Under the pieces are notes generated by a model. It was not told where the DNA came from, made no database searches, and saw only the letters and a program-made list of their open reading frames with translations. From positions 124,001 to 188,000 of the forward strand of contig NZ_JBGGTX010000002.1 of NCBI RefSeq assembly GCF_041287255.1: DNA of 64,000 bases, given 5' to 3'. The stretch is from Tamlana flava. Its GTDB lineage: Bacteria > Bacteroidota > Bacteroidia > Flavobacteriales > Flavobacteriaceae. The translations under genes were made by a program, and so were the position numbers. Each line of letters starts with the position of its first letter. Position 1 is the stretch's first letter. This document shows, one piece after another, positions 8,567 through 16,125 of this stretch.

Positions 8567-8585
8567 TGTATTTTAAAATAGACTT

Positions 8586-8918
8586 TTATCCCCACGTAAA
8601 TGATTCAAATTCAATATTATTTTCTACCATAAACGCACCAAACTTCGAGTAAGCATCATTTTCGTTAAAACGATTTTTAATTTCTTTCAGTAAATCTTTT
8701 TTTTCATTAATATCAATATTAAAAAGGTTCGCTATTTTTTTTGCTTCGTTATACTTTATATTGTATTGATATTCATAATCTGAATCATACATCAATTCAT
8801 TTACCCTTTTTCCAATATCATAACCATCAAAAATCAGTTCGTTCTTATCGTTAAAATACACTTTCATCGAAATTTTAATATTAGGGCTTTCAAATTCGTA
8901 AAGAGTGATTTTTTCCAT
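8586..8918 (-). CDS. Hypothetical cassette protein, 110 aa
   Basis: Family not recognised. The ATG at 8918 gives a 110-residue acidic protein beginning MEKITLYEFESPNIKISMKVYFNDKNELIFDGYDIGKRV. The first third looks like beta strands; the rest (KYNEAKKIANLFNID, KKDLLKEIKNRF) is helical, and it ends FESFTWG. There is no signal peptide. It is the promoter-proximal gene of a two-gene unit with the alarmone hydrolase at 8030-8566, 19 bp apart, and its start is close to the attC-like site at 8934-9070. The pairing might reflect a functional partnership with the hydrolase, but nothing in the sequence shows what it would be. Confidence 0.5.
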   Translation of the reverse strand: MEKITLYEFESPNIKISMKVYFNDKNELIFDGYDIGKRVNELMYDSDYEYQYNIKYNEAKKIANLFNIDINEKKDLLKEIKNRFNENDAYSKFGAFMVENNIEFESFTWG

Positions 8919-8933
8919 ATGAGATTTTTATTT

Positions 8934-9070
8934 GGCTACAACGGTTTGGCTATGATTTCGGCGTGGAATCATCCGCAGAACTATTCCGCATAGAAATCAA
9001 GCTAAATATATGTTCTACTTACGGTTTTTGCACCATAGCCACAATCAATTATAGCCGTTGTTAGCGGCAG
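8934..9070. repeat. attC-like imperfect palindrome with two-box arms
   Basis: The clearest cassette boundary. Outer arms are GGCTACAACGG (8934-8944) and CCGTTGTTAGC (9055-9065). Inner arms are GGCTATG (8948-8954) and CATAGCC (9034-9040). Between them lies a variable centre of about 80 bp. The TTGTTAGCGG end resembles an integron core site (GTTRRRY-like). Stand-alone genes of different type lie on each side on the minus strand. Confidence 0.65.
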
Positions 9071-9168
9071 GTTTCTATTTGTTACTATAAATTTTTCATT
9101 TTCCGAATGTATTGTACTGATAAGAGTAATGTTGTACATGTGATTTTAAGAAGTCTGTACAAATAAAG

Positions 9169-9663
9169 TTAATGGTCTTTAAATTGACGAACGGATTTCA
9201 ATTTGCCATTGGCAAACTTAATGGTAAATTCATCAACATATCTATTAGTCCCTTTATATTTCCAGGTTTCGATAACCTCTCCAAATCCATAATCATTTAT
9301 ATCTGTAGATTGTGGGCGTCCCATTAAAATCTGAACGGAATCTTTTGACATATATGTATGTAATTTCACTATACCATTTTTTGTGGTGAGTTCGAATGAT
9401 TGGATGTTTTTTCGGGTATTATTGAGTTTATCTGAAATTCGTTGGTTATCTTTTAATGCGTTATCGTATTCGTTTGAAAGTTGTTTTAATGCGTTAACGT
9501 TTTCGTCTGAAAGTTGTTGCAAATCTTTCAATGTTTGCATTCGGATTTCTTCTCTTAATTGATATTCTGCTTTATTGTTTATTATCCCGATAATATGCAA
9601 TACTCCGACTGTACAGACTGCTCCAAGTACAAACCCTAACGCTATTTTCAAAATTGTATTCAT
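9169..9663 (-). CDS. Membrane-anchored protein with coiled coil and BamE/SmpA-like domain
   Basis: The 164-residue protein starts at the ATG at 9663. Residues 5-27 form an N-terminal membrane helix (LKIALGFVLGAVCTVGVLHIIGI). Residues about 30-85 form a coiled coil with imperfect QQLSDENVNALKQLSNEYDNALKD repetition. The C-terminal 75 residues (SKDSVQILMGRPQ...VIETWKYKG...DEFTIKFANGKLKSVRQF) have the pattern of SmpA/OmlA (BamE)-like domains: a helix with a 'v..llG.P' motif, then strands with W and a final F/V-rich strand. In that family the domain serves as a scaffold for membrane-associated complexes. It is a single gene between two attC-like sites, so it is probably one cassette. Partner unknown. 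Confidence 0.6.
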   Translation of the reverse strand: MNTILKIALGFVLGAVCTVGVLHIIGIINNKAEYQLREEIRMQTLKDLQQLSDENVNALKQLSNEYDNALKDNQRISDKLNNTRKNIQSFELTTKNGIVKLHTYMSKDSVQILMGRPQSTDINDYGFGEVIETWKYKGTNRYVDEFTIKFANGKLKSVRQFKDH

Positions 9664-9729
9664 ACTGCTATAATTTTAGTTCTTTTCAATAATAATTCTT
9701 TAATGCATTGTTGTTGTTATTGCAACTTT

Positions 9730-9867
9730 GGGCTAAGGGTTCGTATAACCGTCAGTTATCGGTTTAGTTTACTTTGTGTTTCGGTTAAGCACTGTCATTA
9801 GCAATTCTGAGTGGATTCGGACGTAGTCGAATCCGCCGTAATTGCGGTTATACATTGTTAGCTACAG
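9730..9867. repeat. attC-like imperfect palindrome overlapping a stop codon
   Basis: Outer box GCTAA (9733-9737) pairs with TTAGC (9858-9862). After short spacers, the inner box GTATAACCG (9743-9751) is a perfect complement of CGGTTATAC (9845-9853). The centre contains GGATTCG/CGAATCC (9813-9835), a further hairpin. The right-hand boxes form the last codons and stop of the gene ending at 9848, so the gene's C-terminal residues come from the recombination site, as is often seen with integron cassettes. Confidence 0.65.
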
Positions 9868-11077
9868 CCTTACTTTCTTGTTTTATTCTTTCTACAAATT
9901 CATTACATTTTTGAATAAACTCATCAAGTTTTAGTTCAAACTCTTTAAGTCCAATCCACCTATCCCAGCTTTCTGGAAACTTTTTATTTATGCCAAGATT
10001 ATCGAATAATGGTATGGTGCTTTTGCAAAAGTCGTATGCGATATTTTTGTCCATTCCTAAACTTTCAAGTTGTTGAGCTGAATACCCAATATAACAATCA
10101 CCATTTTTACTTACTTGGAATATTGTTATTCGTGAACCACTACCATTCGGGTCAGCAATTTTGGCAACGTAGGTAGCTTGTTTCCATTCTATAAGGTAAT
10201 CTTCGTTCTCAAATTTATCTAAAATCTTTTTGGCAATCCGGACTGTGTCGCTGTCTGTATTATCTAAAAGAATTTCAAAAAATTCATTTTCGGAAAGTGT
10301 CGAGCGTTTGCCTTTTTTGGAATTCGTGTTAGTTTCAAAATCGCTTTGTATTTCAATTGTGCTATTTGTACTATTCTCAATTCTAATAATTGCTCTTGTA
10401 ATTTCTTTTGTTCTTGTGATTAAATTGGGTATTACAATCACACCATTTTGATTATGGTTTTTATATACTTGCAATTCGACAAGTCCGAGTGTAAAAAAAA
10501 GTTGTGCAGAATTTGACAAGTACTCAACCATATCTTCCACACTTTCTCTAATCCCATCTCCTACGACAAGTAAAAGAAATCGACCACGCTTCAGGTTTCT
10601 TTCCACATTGTCAATGAGTTTTGATTCCATTTCTTCATCTATCACTTCGTAATTATTGATTGATTGAATTATGCCCATCTTTTGAGGATTTCTATTTTTT
10701 ATTTCGTCATCTAATCGCTGAAAACTCCAGTTTGTTAGCTCTTTGGCGTAATCAATTATTTGCCCTACAACTTCTCGCTTTGCTTCTGGGTTTCGCCATA
10801 GCTTTGTTTCTACGATTGTAATATAACCATCTGAAGAAATAAATAAGTTGTCGATATATCCTACTTTTGTAGATATTTCTCTACCAAGAGGTATCAAAGG
10901 TGTAAAACCAATTTCTAAATTATCAACTGGAAGAATTTGAGGATTTTCGTAAATCAGTTTTTGTAACCAATCTTCTTGAAACAATTTTTTAGTCAGTGGA
11001 ATTCGCTCTAATTTTTGAGTTCGGTCATTTGAGATGATAAATGGTGTTCCCTGACTTCTATTTCCTTTATCAGTCAT
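9848..11077 (-). CDS. NucS-like PD-(D/E)XK nuclease-domain protein, 409 aa
   Basis: The N-terminal half carries a nuclease-like core: GYIDNLFISSDGYITIVETKLWRNPEAKREVVGQIIDYAKEL around residues 73-115. Here IDNLF supplies the Asp and VETK the Glu-x-Lys, followed by a helix ending QxxxYA, as in the NucS/DUF91 and related PD-(D/E)XK families. The C-terminal part (about 260-405) has a separate alpha/beta region with GSRITIFQVSKNGDCYIG and a Trp-rich helix and may bind a partner or ligand. There is no helicase domain. It starts at the ATG at 11077 and its stop lies in the attC-like site at 9730-9867. It may be a defence or repair nuclease carried as a cassette; the substrate is unknown. Confidence 0.6.
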   Translation of the reverse strand: MTDKGNRSQGTPFIISNDRTQKLERIPLTKKLFQEDWLQKLIYENPQILPVDNLEIGFTPLIPLGREISTKVGYIDNLFISSDGYITIVETKLWRNPEAKREVVGQIIDYAKELTNWSFQRLDDEIKNRNPQKMGIIQSINNYEVIDEEMESKLIDNVERNLKRGRFLLLVVGDGIRESVEDMVEYLSNSAQLFFTLGLVELQVYKNHNQNGVIVIPNLITRTKEITRAIIRIENSTNSTIEIQSDFETNTNSKKGKRSTLSENEFFEILLDNTDSDTVRIAKKILDKFENEDYLIEWKQATYVAKIADPNGSGSRITIFQVSKNGDCYIGYSAQQLESLGMDKNIAYDFCKSTIPLFDNLGINKKFPESWDRWIGLKEFELKLDEFIQKCNEFVERIKQESKAVANNV

Positions 11078-11110
11078 TCTCGATTTTGGTTTTTAGGTTG
11101 TAGCTAAGAG

Positions 11111-11176
11111 CTGGATAAACGTAATACGTTTATCTACATTATGTTTATTCCGTTAAATATACGTAATATTCTTACG
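11111..11176. repeat. Dispersed 65-bp repeat with internal palindrome, copy 2
   Basis: Second copy of the repeat at 1821-1886, with GATAAACGTA (11114-11123) facing TACGTTTATC (11125-11134). It is preceded by GGTTGTAGCTAAGAG (11094-11108), an attC-core-like sequence. It lies 5' of the first gene of the right-hand cassette group, as copy 1 lies 5' of the left-hand group. Confidence 0.7.
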
Positions 11177-11234
11177 AGTTTTGAGGGATTTTAAAGGAAT
11201 TGAAATTGTTTTGTTAAACCACCACAAAGTTAAA

Positions 11235-11468
11235 TTAATCCATTAGATTAACTGTCTTTCTAAAGCTTCTGACTTCTTTTATGGTGTTGTGTTCTGTATT
11301 AGGAACAACCTCAAAAAATAACTTTTCTGTGGCATAACATTTAATGGTAACATCTTTAGTTTTATAAGAATATTTACTTGTCCCAAACAATAGATATATT
11401 TTCTGTATAAAACATAATTCCACGAAAAGGCTAGTATTTCTATTAACCTTTCTTCTAGCTATTAACAA
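11235..11468 (-). CDS. Possible small hypothetical protein, start uncertain
   Basis: An open frame of 77 codons lies 2 bp downstream of the ADP-ribosylglycohydrolase gene. It has no ATG: possible starts are a TTG at 11468 or an in-frame GTG about 15 codons later (VELCFIQK). The translation (SLFVELCFIQKIYLLFGTSKYSYKTKDVTIKCYATEKLFFEVVPNTEHN) has a plausible beta-rich composition, but it could be a chance frame in AT-rich DNA or the tail of a decayed gene. Same strand and immediate proximity to the upstream gene are the only support. Function unknown. Confidence 0.25.
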   Translation of the reverse strand: MLIARRKVNRNTSLFVELCFIQKIYLLFGTSKYSYKTKDVTIKCYATEKLFFEVVPNTEHNTIKEVRSFRKTVNLMD

Positions 11469-11470
11469 TC

Positions 11471-12316
11471 CTAGTTACCTAGAAGTAACAACACTTTTTT
11501 GGCTACTGATTTTTTCTCATATAGATTTCTAGTGTAGTATTCTTTTAGCACATCTTTGATTTCATTTGTAAGCCTACCTACTGCTTCTTTCATTATCCAA
11601 TCGGGTATTTCTTTGTAGAAGTTCTCGGCTATTGAGCCAGTAATACAAGCTAGTGTATCACTATCTCCACCAATTGATATAGCATTTCTTATAGCATCCT
11701 CAAAGTCTGTGCTTTCAAGGAAACAAATGATGGCTTCGGGAACTGTGGCTTGACAGGTTTCGTTGTATTCATAGGTTTTTCTTAAAAGATATACTGACCT
11801 TTTTAACTTGTACTTAAACTCCTTTTCGATAATCTTTTTAATCTCTTCTTTGCTGAAATTCCTTTTCGCTAACCTACATGCTACTGCTACTGCTTGAGCA
11901 CCCTTAATTCCTTCAGGGTGGTTATGTGAAACTTCAGTTACATATTTTGCAGTATATCTTACATCTGCGGTCAATTCTGCAAGTGATGATACTCGCATAG
12001 CCGCACCATTGCCAAAACTGTTGCTTTTCTTGAAATTAGCATAATTCCCATTTCTGAATTGGTATAACCATTTAGTAAAATTGTTCCCGTATGTCTTGTG
12101 AAGGTGGGGATATTCTTTATACCATTCGTTTAAATGCCAACAAAGCCTTGGTTGAGAAATTTGTCTGTCCTGCATCAAAAACTCTGCAATAGCAATACTC
12201 ATTACAGTATCATCTGTAAACGTGCTTTTTTCACTAAATAATTCAAATTCTTTTGTTTTGATGTTGTCAAATTCGTAAACAGAACCGACAATATCACCTA
12301 TTATTGCGCCAATCAT
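11471..12316 (-). CDS. ADP-ribosylglycohydrolase (DraG/ARH family)
   Basis: These enzymes hydrolyse the bond between ADP-ribose and a protein (usually arginine) or nucleotide, using a binuclear Mg2+ or Mn2+ centre. The 281-residue cytosolic protein has the family's opening GAIIGDIVGSVYEF, the first metal motif TDDT at 34-37, the middle GNGAAMRV near 103-110, and the second metal motif GGDSDT near residue 220. Length is typical (about 250-300). The ATG at 12316 is 4 bp from the end of a decayed nuclease-like gene, so the two were probably once an operon. Free-standing members often serve as antidotes to ADP-ribosyltransferase toxins or phage effectors; no transferase is visible here. Confidence 0.9.
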   Translation of the reverse strand: MIGAIIGDIVGSVYEFDNIKTKEFELFSEKSTFTDDTVMSIAIAEFLMQDRQISQPRLCWHLNEWYKEYPHLHKTYGNNFTKWLYQFRNGNYANFKKSNSFGNGAAMRVSSLAELTADVRYTAKYVTEVSHNHPEGIKGAQAVAVACRLAKRNFSKEEIKKIIEKEFKYKLKRSVYLLRKTYEYNETCQATVPEAIICFLESTDFEDAIRNAISIGGDSDTLACITGSIAENFYKEIPDWIMKEAVGRLTNEIKDVLKEYYTRNLYEKKSVAKKVLLLLGN

Positions 12317-12319
12317 GAC

Positions 12320-12697
12320 TTATATATGTTTGTTAAGATAAGTGTGAACGTTTTTATGCGTTTGAGCTTTTTTACTGTATTTTATTGCATTATGAGTAGC
12401 AACAACATTTATCTTTACTTTAACGATTATCCTTGGTTTCCACCTTAACTCGTCTATTTTATCAAGAATTAGAATGTCAGTTTCATATCCACAAAAATTC
12501 TGATATTCTTGGTCGTCGTCTTTGCAAGTCAGACTTTCATTGGCATAAGGAAGGTTTATGCCATCCATTACACGTAAATTTGGATTAACAGTTTTAAAGA
12601 CTTTTCAATTTCTTCAATTATTGTCTTGACCCAATCAAGTTCATTCTTAATATTTTCGGTGCTTGATATTAATGATGATATTTGAGTTGAATTTTTT
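12320..12697 (-). pseudogene. Decayed nuclease-like gene (frameshifted and truncated)
   Basis: Two adjoining frames give one protein-like sequence. The first, from about 12697, encodes STENIKNELDWVKTIIEEIEKS and runs into a stop. The second, one base shifted from about 12600, continues as FKTVNPNLRVMDGINLPYANESL and then, from the ATG at 12568, YETDILILDKIDELRWKP and IIVKVKINVVATHNAI. The last part resembles a PD-(D/E)XK core in which the usual Glu-x-Lys appears as Val-Lys, so the active site may be lost as well. The frame ends abruptly after KNVHTYL, where I would expect the domain to continue. The 5' end abuts the stop of the neighbouring gene. The assignment as a restriction-type nuclease relic is an inference. 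Confidence 0.5.
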
Positions 12698-12699
12698 TC

Positions 12700-13743
12700 C
12701 TATTCCAAGATTATCTTTCTTATATCAATCATATGTCCTGAATCGTTGTATATGTGAATGAAATACATACCTGTGCTCCATGTAGATATATCAACGGTGA
12801 ATTGCTGTTGGTTGACCTCAGAATAAAACATGGATTGTGCTAAACTGTTCTTAATTTCGACAGCATATCCATTTACTTTGTTGTAATCCCCATTATCTAT
12901 TGTAATCATATCATGTGTAGGGTTGGGATAAACAGTGAACCTATTTAAATAAGTTATTGGGTTATAGCTTAAGGTAGTAACATCAATAATCAGTGTGTCC
13001 GTTACAGTTATGGTCTGATAGCAAATACCCTCGTTAAATAAATCATTAATTTCCTCATCTGTTAAAGCCCGATTCCATATACCAATATCATCAATTTTAC
13101 CATTGGCATATTCTCCATAACCTTGAACATTCCTTCCTATTTGTAATGGCATTGAACTATTTTGTGGATTTGATGCTGGGAATACACCTGAATTGGAATC
13201 AAATATTTTCACTCCATTCATGTAAAATTTAGTAATACCGTTATTGATTGTGACAGCAACGTGTTGCCATATGTTTAGTTCCTCTTCAATAGCAACTGTA
13301 GACTCTTCATTTAAAAGAAAAGCAGTTAACCCCCCAAACCCGAACATAAACTCGAAATTACCCCAATTAAATTGAGTGTCTGATTTTGTTACAATAGGGT
13401 AAAAATATCCACCAAATCTAGGCTCAAAATACATTTGCTTAATATTAACCCAAGAAGAAATGGTTATTTCTGAAATATTCTGTAATGAAGTTGAATTCAT
13501 CACCATAATATAATCATCCACACCATCGAAAGAATAAGCGCTATTAGGATTTCCAAATCTGTCCTCTGTTAATACTGGACCGTTAACCGTTCCGTTATTG
13601 CCATTTCCACTTTCATCATTGGCGTTTCCGTTAAATGGGTAATAGGCAACTAATCCATCTTGTGAAATTTGTGAAAAAGCAAAAACTGAAGTTGTCATTA
13701 ATACTGATAGGGCGAAGTTTTTTAGGTTGAATAAATAAGTCAT
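12700..13743 (-). CDS. Secreted LamG-domain protein with T9SS sorting domain
   Basis: I choose the ATG at 13743, which starts a clean signal peptide (MTYLFNLKNFALSVLMTTSVFAFSQ). Upstream starts would put extra polar residues before it. The mature protein opens with GLVAYYPFNGNANDESGNGNNGTV and continues through SFDGVDDYIMV to IDDIGIWNRALTDEEI. This is the hallmark of concanavalin-A-like LamG domains that bind carbohydrate or mediate adhesion (about residues 30-225). After a short linker the last 75 residues (FTVYPNPTHDMITID ... GMYFIHIYNDSG) form a type A T9SS C-terminal domain, so it is exported and attached to the cell surface or released. It appears to be a single gene. Substrate unknown. 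Confidence 0.85.
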   Translation of the reverse strand: MTYLFNLKNFALSVLMTTSVFAFSQISQDGLVAYYPFNGNANDESGNGNNGTVNGPVLTEDRFGNPNSAYSFDGVDDYIMVMNSTSLQNISEITISSWVNIKQMYFEPRFGGYFYPIVTKSDTQFNWGNFEFMFGFGGLTAFLLNEESTVAIEEELNIWQHVAVTINNGITKFYMNGVKIFDSNSGVFPASNPQNSSMPLQIGRNVQGYGEYANGKIDDIGIWNRALTDEEINDLFNEGICYQTITVTDTLIIDVTTLSYNPITYLNRFTVYPNPTHDMITIDNGDYNKVNGYAVEIKNSLAQSMFYSEVNQQQFTVDISTWSTGMYFIHIYNDSGHMIDIRKIILE

Positions 13744-13911
13744 AATGTTAAATTTTTTAGTACTGTTTATTGGTTGGGATAACATCAATAATAATGGTTT
13801 TTGTCCTTTTTTAAATATATGGATTTTTTCACCGTAAGCAAAAGTAATTCCCTACAATAAATTATTGTATGATAATTATCATGATGAGAATAGTCTTTGC
13901 CCGAAATAGTA

Positions 13912-14189
13912 TTAAATCTCAATTGCCTTAATCAGTTCCGTTAAATCTGAATACCCTATTAATGCTGCAGAATTTGAGTACTTTCCTAGTTTGACAATTT
14001 GATATAAATTAGATTCTAAAGCACCAATATTCGCCTTACGAATTCTAGTATCTATTTTAACACCATAAGTGATTCTATATCTCCGAGAGTAAAATCAGTA
14101 AACATAGTAATAACACCTGTTTTATATACAAATGCATCCATTTTGGTTTTTACAGTTTCAGATTCATTTTTTAGGTCTTGAGAATGCAT
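13912..14189 (-). pseudogene. Frameshifted remnant of an unidentified gene
   Basis: From an ATG at 14189 one frame reads MHSQDLKNESETVKTKMDAF and continues through TGVITMFTDF before stopping. Around 14080-14095 a second frame takes over with YSRRYRITYGVKIDTRIRKA, followed by LYQIVKLGKYSNSAALIGYSDLTELIKAIEI and a stop at 13912. The two parts join into about 95 residues with consistent codon use, so I read this as one gene broken by a frameshift. It lacks the signal peptide I would expect if it were a secreted protein, so its 5' end may also be gone. Identity unknown. The rest of the 13,744-14,334 stretch shows nothing further. Confidence 0.45.
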
Positions 14190-14334
14190 AGTTCGAAGTA
14201 ACTAGTACGATTAGAATTATTTTTAATGATTTCAGTTAAAAAAGTTTTAAGGTTGTTTCCAAATTAACTATGTATAAAACAAATCTATTATTTTAGTCAA
14301 TATATTTGTTGAGGAAACCCGTAATTCAATGAAA

Positions 14335-14706
14335 CTAATGCTGATAACACCTGCCAGAGGAGTTTTTGGTCATTCGTCTGCATCGTTTTCCTGCTTGGGT
14401 TTTCCCAGTACATTGGGTTGCTGAGGTTTTCTTTTGAATAGATCGGGTTGGCAATAAATTAGTTTGTGATGCTTTTGCTGTTGCCGTTACTTTTGTTTTG
14501 TTGGTACTTGGTTTGCAAACGGAACAGGCCGTATAATTTAATTCCTTTGCTTTTTCTAGTGTAATTTCTCTTTTGGAATATTTTAAATAATGGCACGTAC
14601 TTTTATGGTATTTCTCACCACTTTTAGTAGTATAAACAGTTTGAGAGTTGACTGTACATCCTACTATAAAAATTATAACTGGAAATATGCTTTTTAAAAT
14701 ATTCAC
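14335..14706 (-). CDS. Small secreted Cys-rich protein, last gene of DUF4407 operon
   Basis: The 123-residue product needs a GTG start at 14706: a stop lies two codons upstream and no ATG exists. Residues 1-21 form a signal peptide (NILKSIFPVIIFIVGCTVNSQ), with a Cys near its end that could also serve as a lipobox. Two motif regions follow. YHKSTCHYLKYSKREITLEKAKELNYTACSVCKP (about 33-66) has the Cys/His spacing of Ada-like or nuclease-associated metal-binding modules. The C-terminus CTGKTQAGKRCRRMTKNSSGRCYQH has three Cys and a final His, as in DUF5763-type zinc tails. It lies 8 bp after the nuclease gene; the same small modules often accompany SNase-type nucleases. Probably periplasmic or surface; function unknown. 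Confidence 0.65.
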   Translation of the reverse strand: MNILKSIFPVIIFIVGCTVNSQTVYTTKSGEKYHKSTCHYLKYSKREITLEKAKELNYTACSVCKPSTNKTKVTATAKASQTNLLPTRSIQKKTSATQCTGKTQAGKRCRRMTKNSSGRCYQH

Positions 14707-14714
14707 TGTTTAGC

Positions 14715-15245
14715 TCATTTTCTCTTGTTTTTCCTCCACTCCCAAGGTGGAATGACAGTAGGTTCTTGCCATAATCCAATCTTACTTTGTCTAGCTTTAT
14801 CTTCCAAGCTTTGAAGCACAGAATCTTTTGAATATTGTCTGTAATGCCAAGCTAAACCATTCTTAATAAGTTGCTCGCTTAAATCTAAAGAATCATTGTA
14901 CCTAATGAGAGCAATCGACCTTCCGTATCTGTCTTTTTTCAATATATGTAAGTTTACATACTTATTAAAAATGGCATTGGAAGTAAATTGTTTTGCTCTT
15001 TTAGAAAATGGTTGCTTTCTTTCAGGGCAATCTATATTGGCGACACGAATTTTTAATTGGGTAGAATCTTTAGTTAGAAGTTTGAATGTATCGCCATCTG
15101 TAATTGCAGTTACTTTACCATTTATATTTTGGCCCATATGCGGATATGGGTTTAATAAAACATATACAAATAATAATATTAATCCAATTCTATTCAATAT
15201 CCTTCTAGTTTGATCCGATGTAATAAGCACTTGAATATTCACCAT
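14715..15245 (-). CDS. Membrane-anchored staphylococcal-nuclease (SNase) homologue
   Basis: SNase-fold enzymes are Ca2+-dependent nucleases cutting DNA and RNA. With the ATG at 15245 the protein has 176 residues: an N-terminal membrane anchor or signal (about 20-35, IGLILLFVYVLL) and then a complete SNase domain. The metal-binding Asp residues lie in ITDGDTF (50-52), and the catalytic set is Arg67 and Glu75 (RVANIDCPE) and Arg109 (DRYGR). All three catalytic residues are conserved, so it should be active, outside the cytoplasm. The ATG overlaps the upstream lipoprotein gene by 41 bp; an alternative TTG at 15197 would remove the overlap and still keep the anchor. Seventh gene of the operon 21119-14335. 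Confidence 0.85.
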   Translation of the reverse strand: MVNIQVLITSDQTRRILNRIGLILLFVYVLLNPYPHMGQNINGKVTAITDGDTFKLLTKDSTQLKIRVANIDCPERKQPFSKRAKQFTSNAIFNKYVNLHILKKDRYGRSIALIRYNDSLDLSEQLIKNGLAWHYRQYSKDSVLQSLEDKARQSKIGLWQEPTVIPPWEWRKNKRK

Positions 15246-16125
15246 AAAGGCTTTCACTGCCCGCAAAATTTCTTACTCCTGCAGCATTCACAGAAGCAGT
15301 AACTTTGTATTCTCCACTTTTGAGTTTTACTGTTTTTGTGGAACCGGGAGTAATGTCAATTTTTCTAACTTCAACTCCGCTATATCTTATGGTCAACGTA
15401 TATCTAGTATCGTTTTCAATTTCAATTGAAGACTGACTATTATTCTCATTTCCTATTAGCTGAGAAGGAGGTATTTGTCCATGCTCACCTGAAAATATTT
15501 CATCTACCTCTAACATTATAATAGTTTCCATAATTTTATCTCTCTCAGGATGGTTTGGATAATCTTCTATGAACCGTTTCCAAGTTTTAGAATCATTGAT
15601 AGTGAGAGCGTTTGCATAGGATTTGTCTTTATTCAGCTCCTTTAACTCATTTATCCGATTTCTTGCCAAATCTGCATGAGATTTATAGCCTTCAGAATTG
15701 AGGTAATCTTCTAATTCATTTATATCTTTTGAAGACGCTAAAATGTCTTCAATTTTATCATCAGCAAGAATTCTTACATCTGGATCACTAACATTCTTTA
15801 TCCAAATCTTTATCGAGTCTATACTTTTTGTGTTATTAATTTGTCTTACCAAAATTTGCAAATTGAGATTTTTTAATAGATTATTTGCTTCTACAACCTC
15901 TTGATAGGTTCCAAAATTGTTAATGATTATTGTAAGATTTCTTTTTGCTTTGGAATAATCTCCTTTTTCAATCAAAATTCTCGAAAGACTTAACAAACTT
16001 TCAACAGAATCCTGCTCTTTCTCTAATAATTCATCTGCATTAAATTGCTGCATCTTTTTTCCATCTTTACAAGAAAAGGTGAAAAGAAAGACAATAAGTA
16101 GAAGACTAGAAAATGGTAAACGCAT
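15205..16125 (-). CDS. Lipoprotein with helical repeats and C-terminal beta domain
   Basis: The 306-residue protein starts at the ATG at 16125. It has a lipoprotein signal peptide ending LFTFSC, with lipidated Cys19, so it should be attached to the inner or outer membrane. Residues 30-215 are helical and include TPR-like pieces (LLSLSRILIEKGDYSKAKRNLTIIINNF; SKTWKRFIEDYPNHPERDKIMETI). The last 75 residues (IENDTRYTLTIRYSGVEVRKIDITPGSTKTVKL to EYSSAYYIGSN) form a beta-sandwich-like domain of the kind found at the ends of carboxypeptidase-regulatory modules. It overlaps its upstream neighbour by 20 bp and the nuclease gene by 41 bp. Probably a scaffold or binding subunit of the operon's membrane complex; this role is inferred. 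Confidence 0.7.
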   Translation of the reverse strand: MRLPFSSLLLIVFLFTFSCKDGKKMQQFNADELLEKEQDSVESLLSLSRILIEKGDYSKAKRNLTIIINNFGTYQEVVEANNLLKNLNLQILVRQINNTKSIDSIKIWIKNVSDPDVRILADDKIEDILASSKDINELEDYLNSEGYKSHADLARNRINELKELNKDKSYANALTINDSKTWKRFIEDYPNHPERDKIMETIIMLEVDEIFSGEHGQIPPSQLIGNENNSQSSIEIENDTRYTLTIRYSGVEVRKIDITPGSTKTVKLKSGEYKVTASVNAAGVRNFAGSESLYGEYSSAYYIGSN

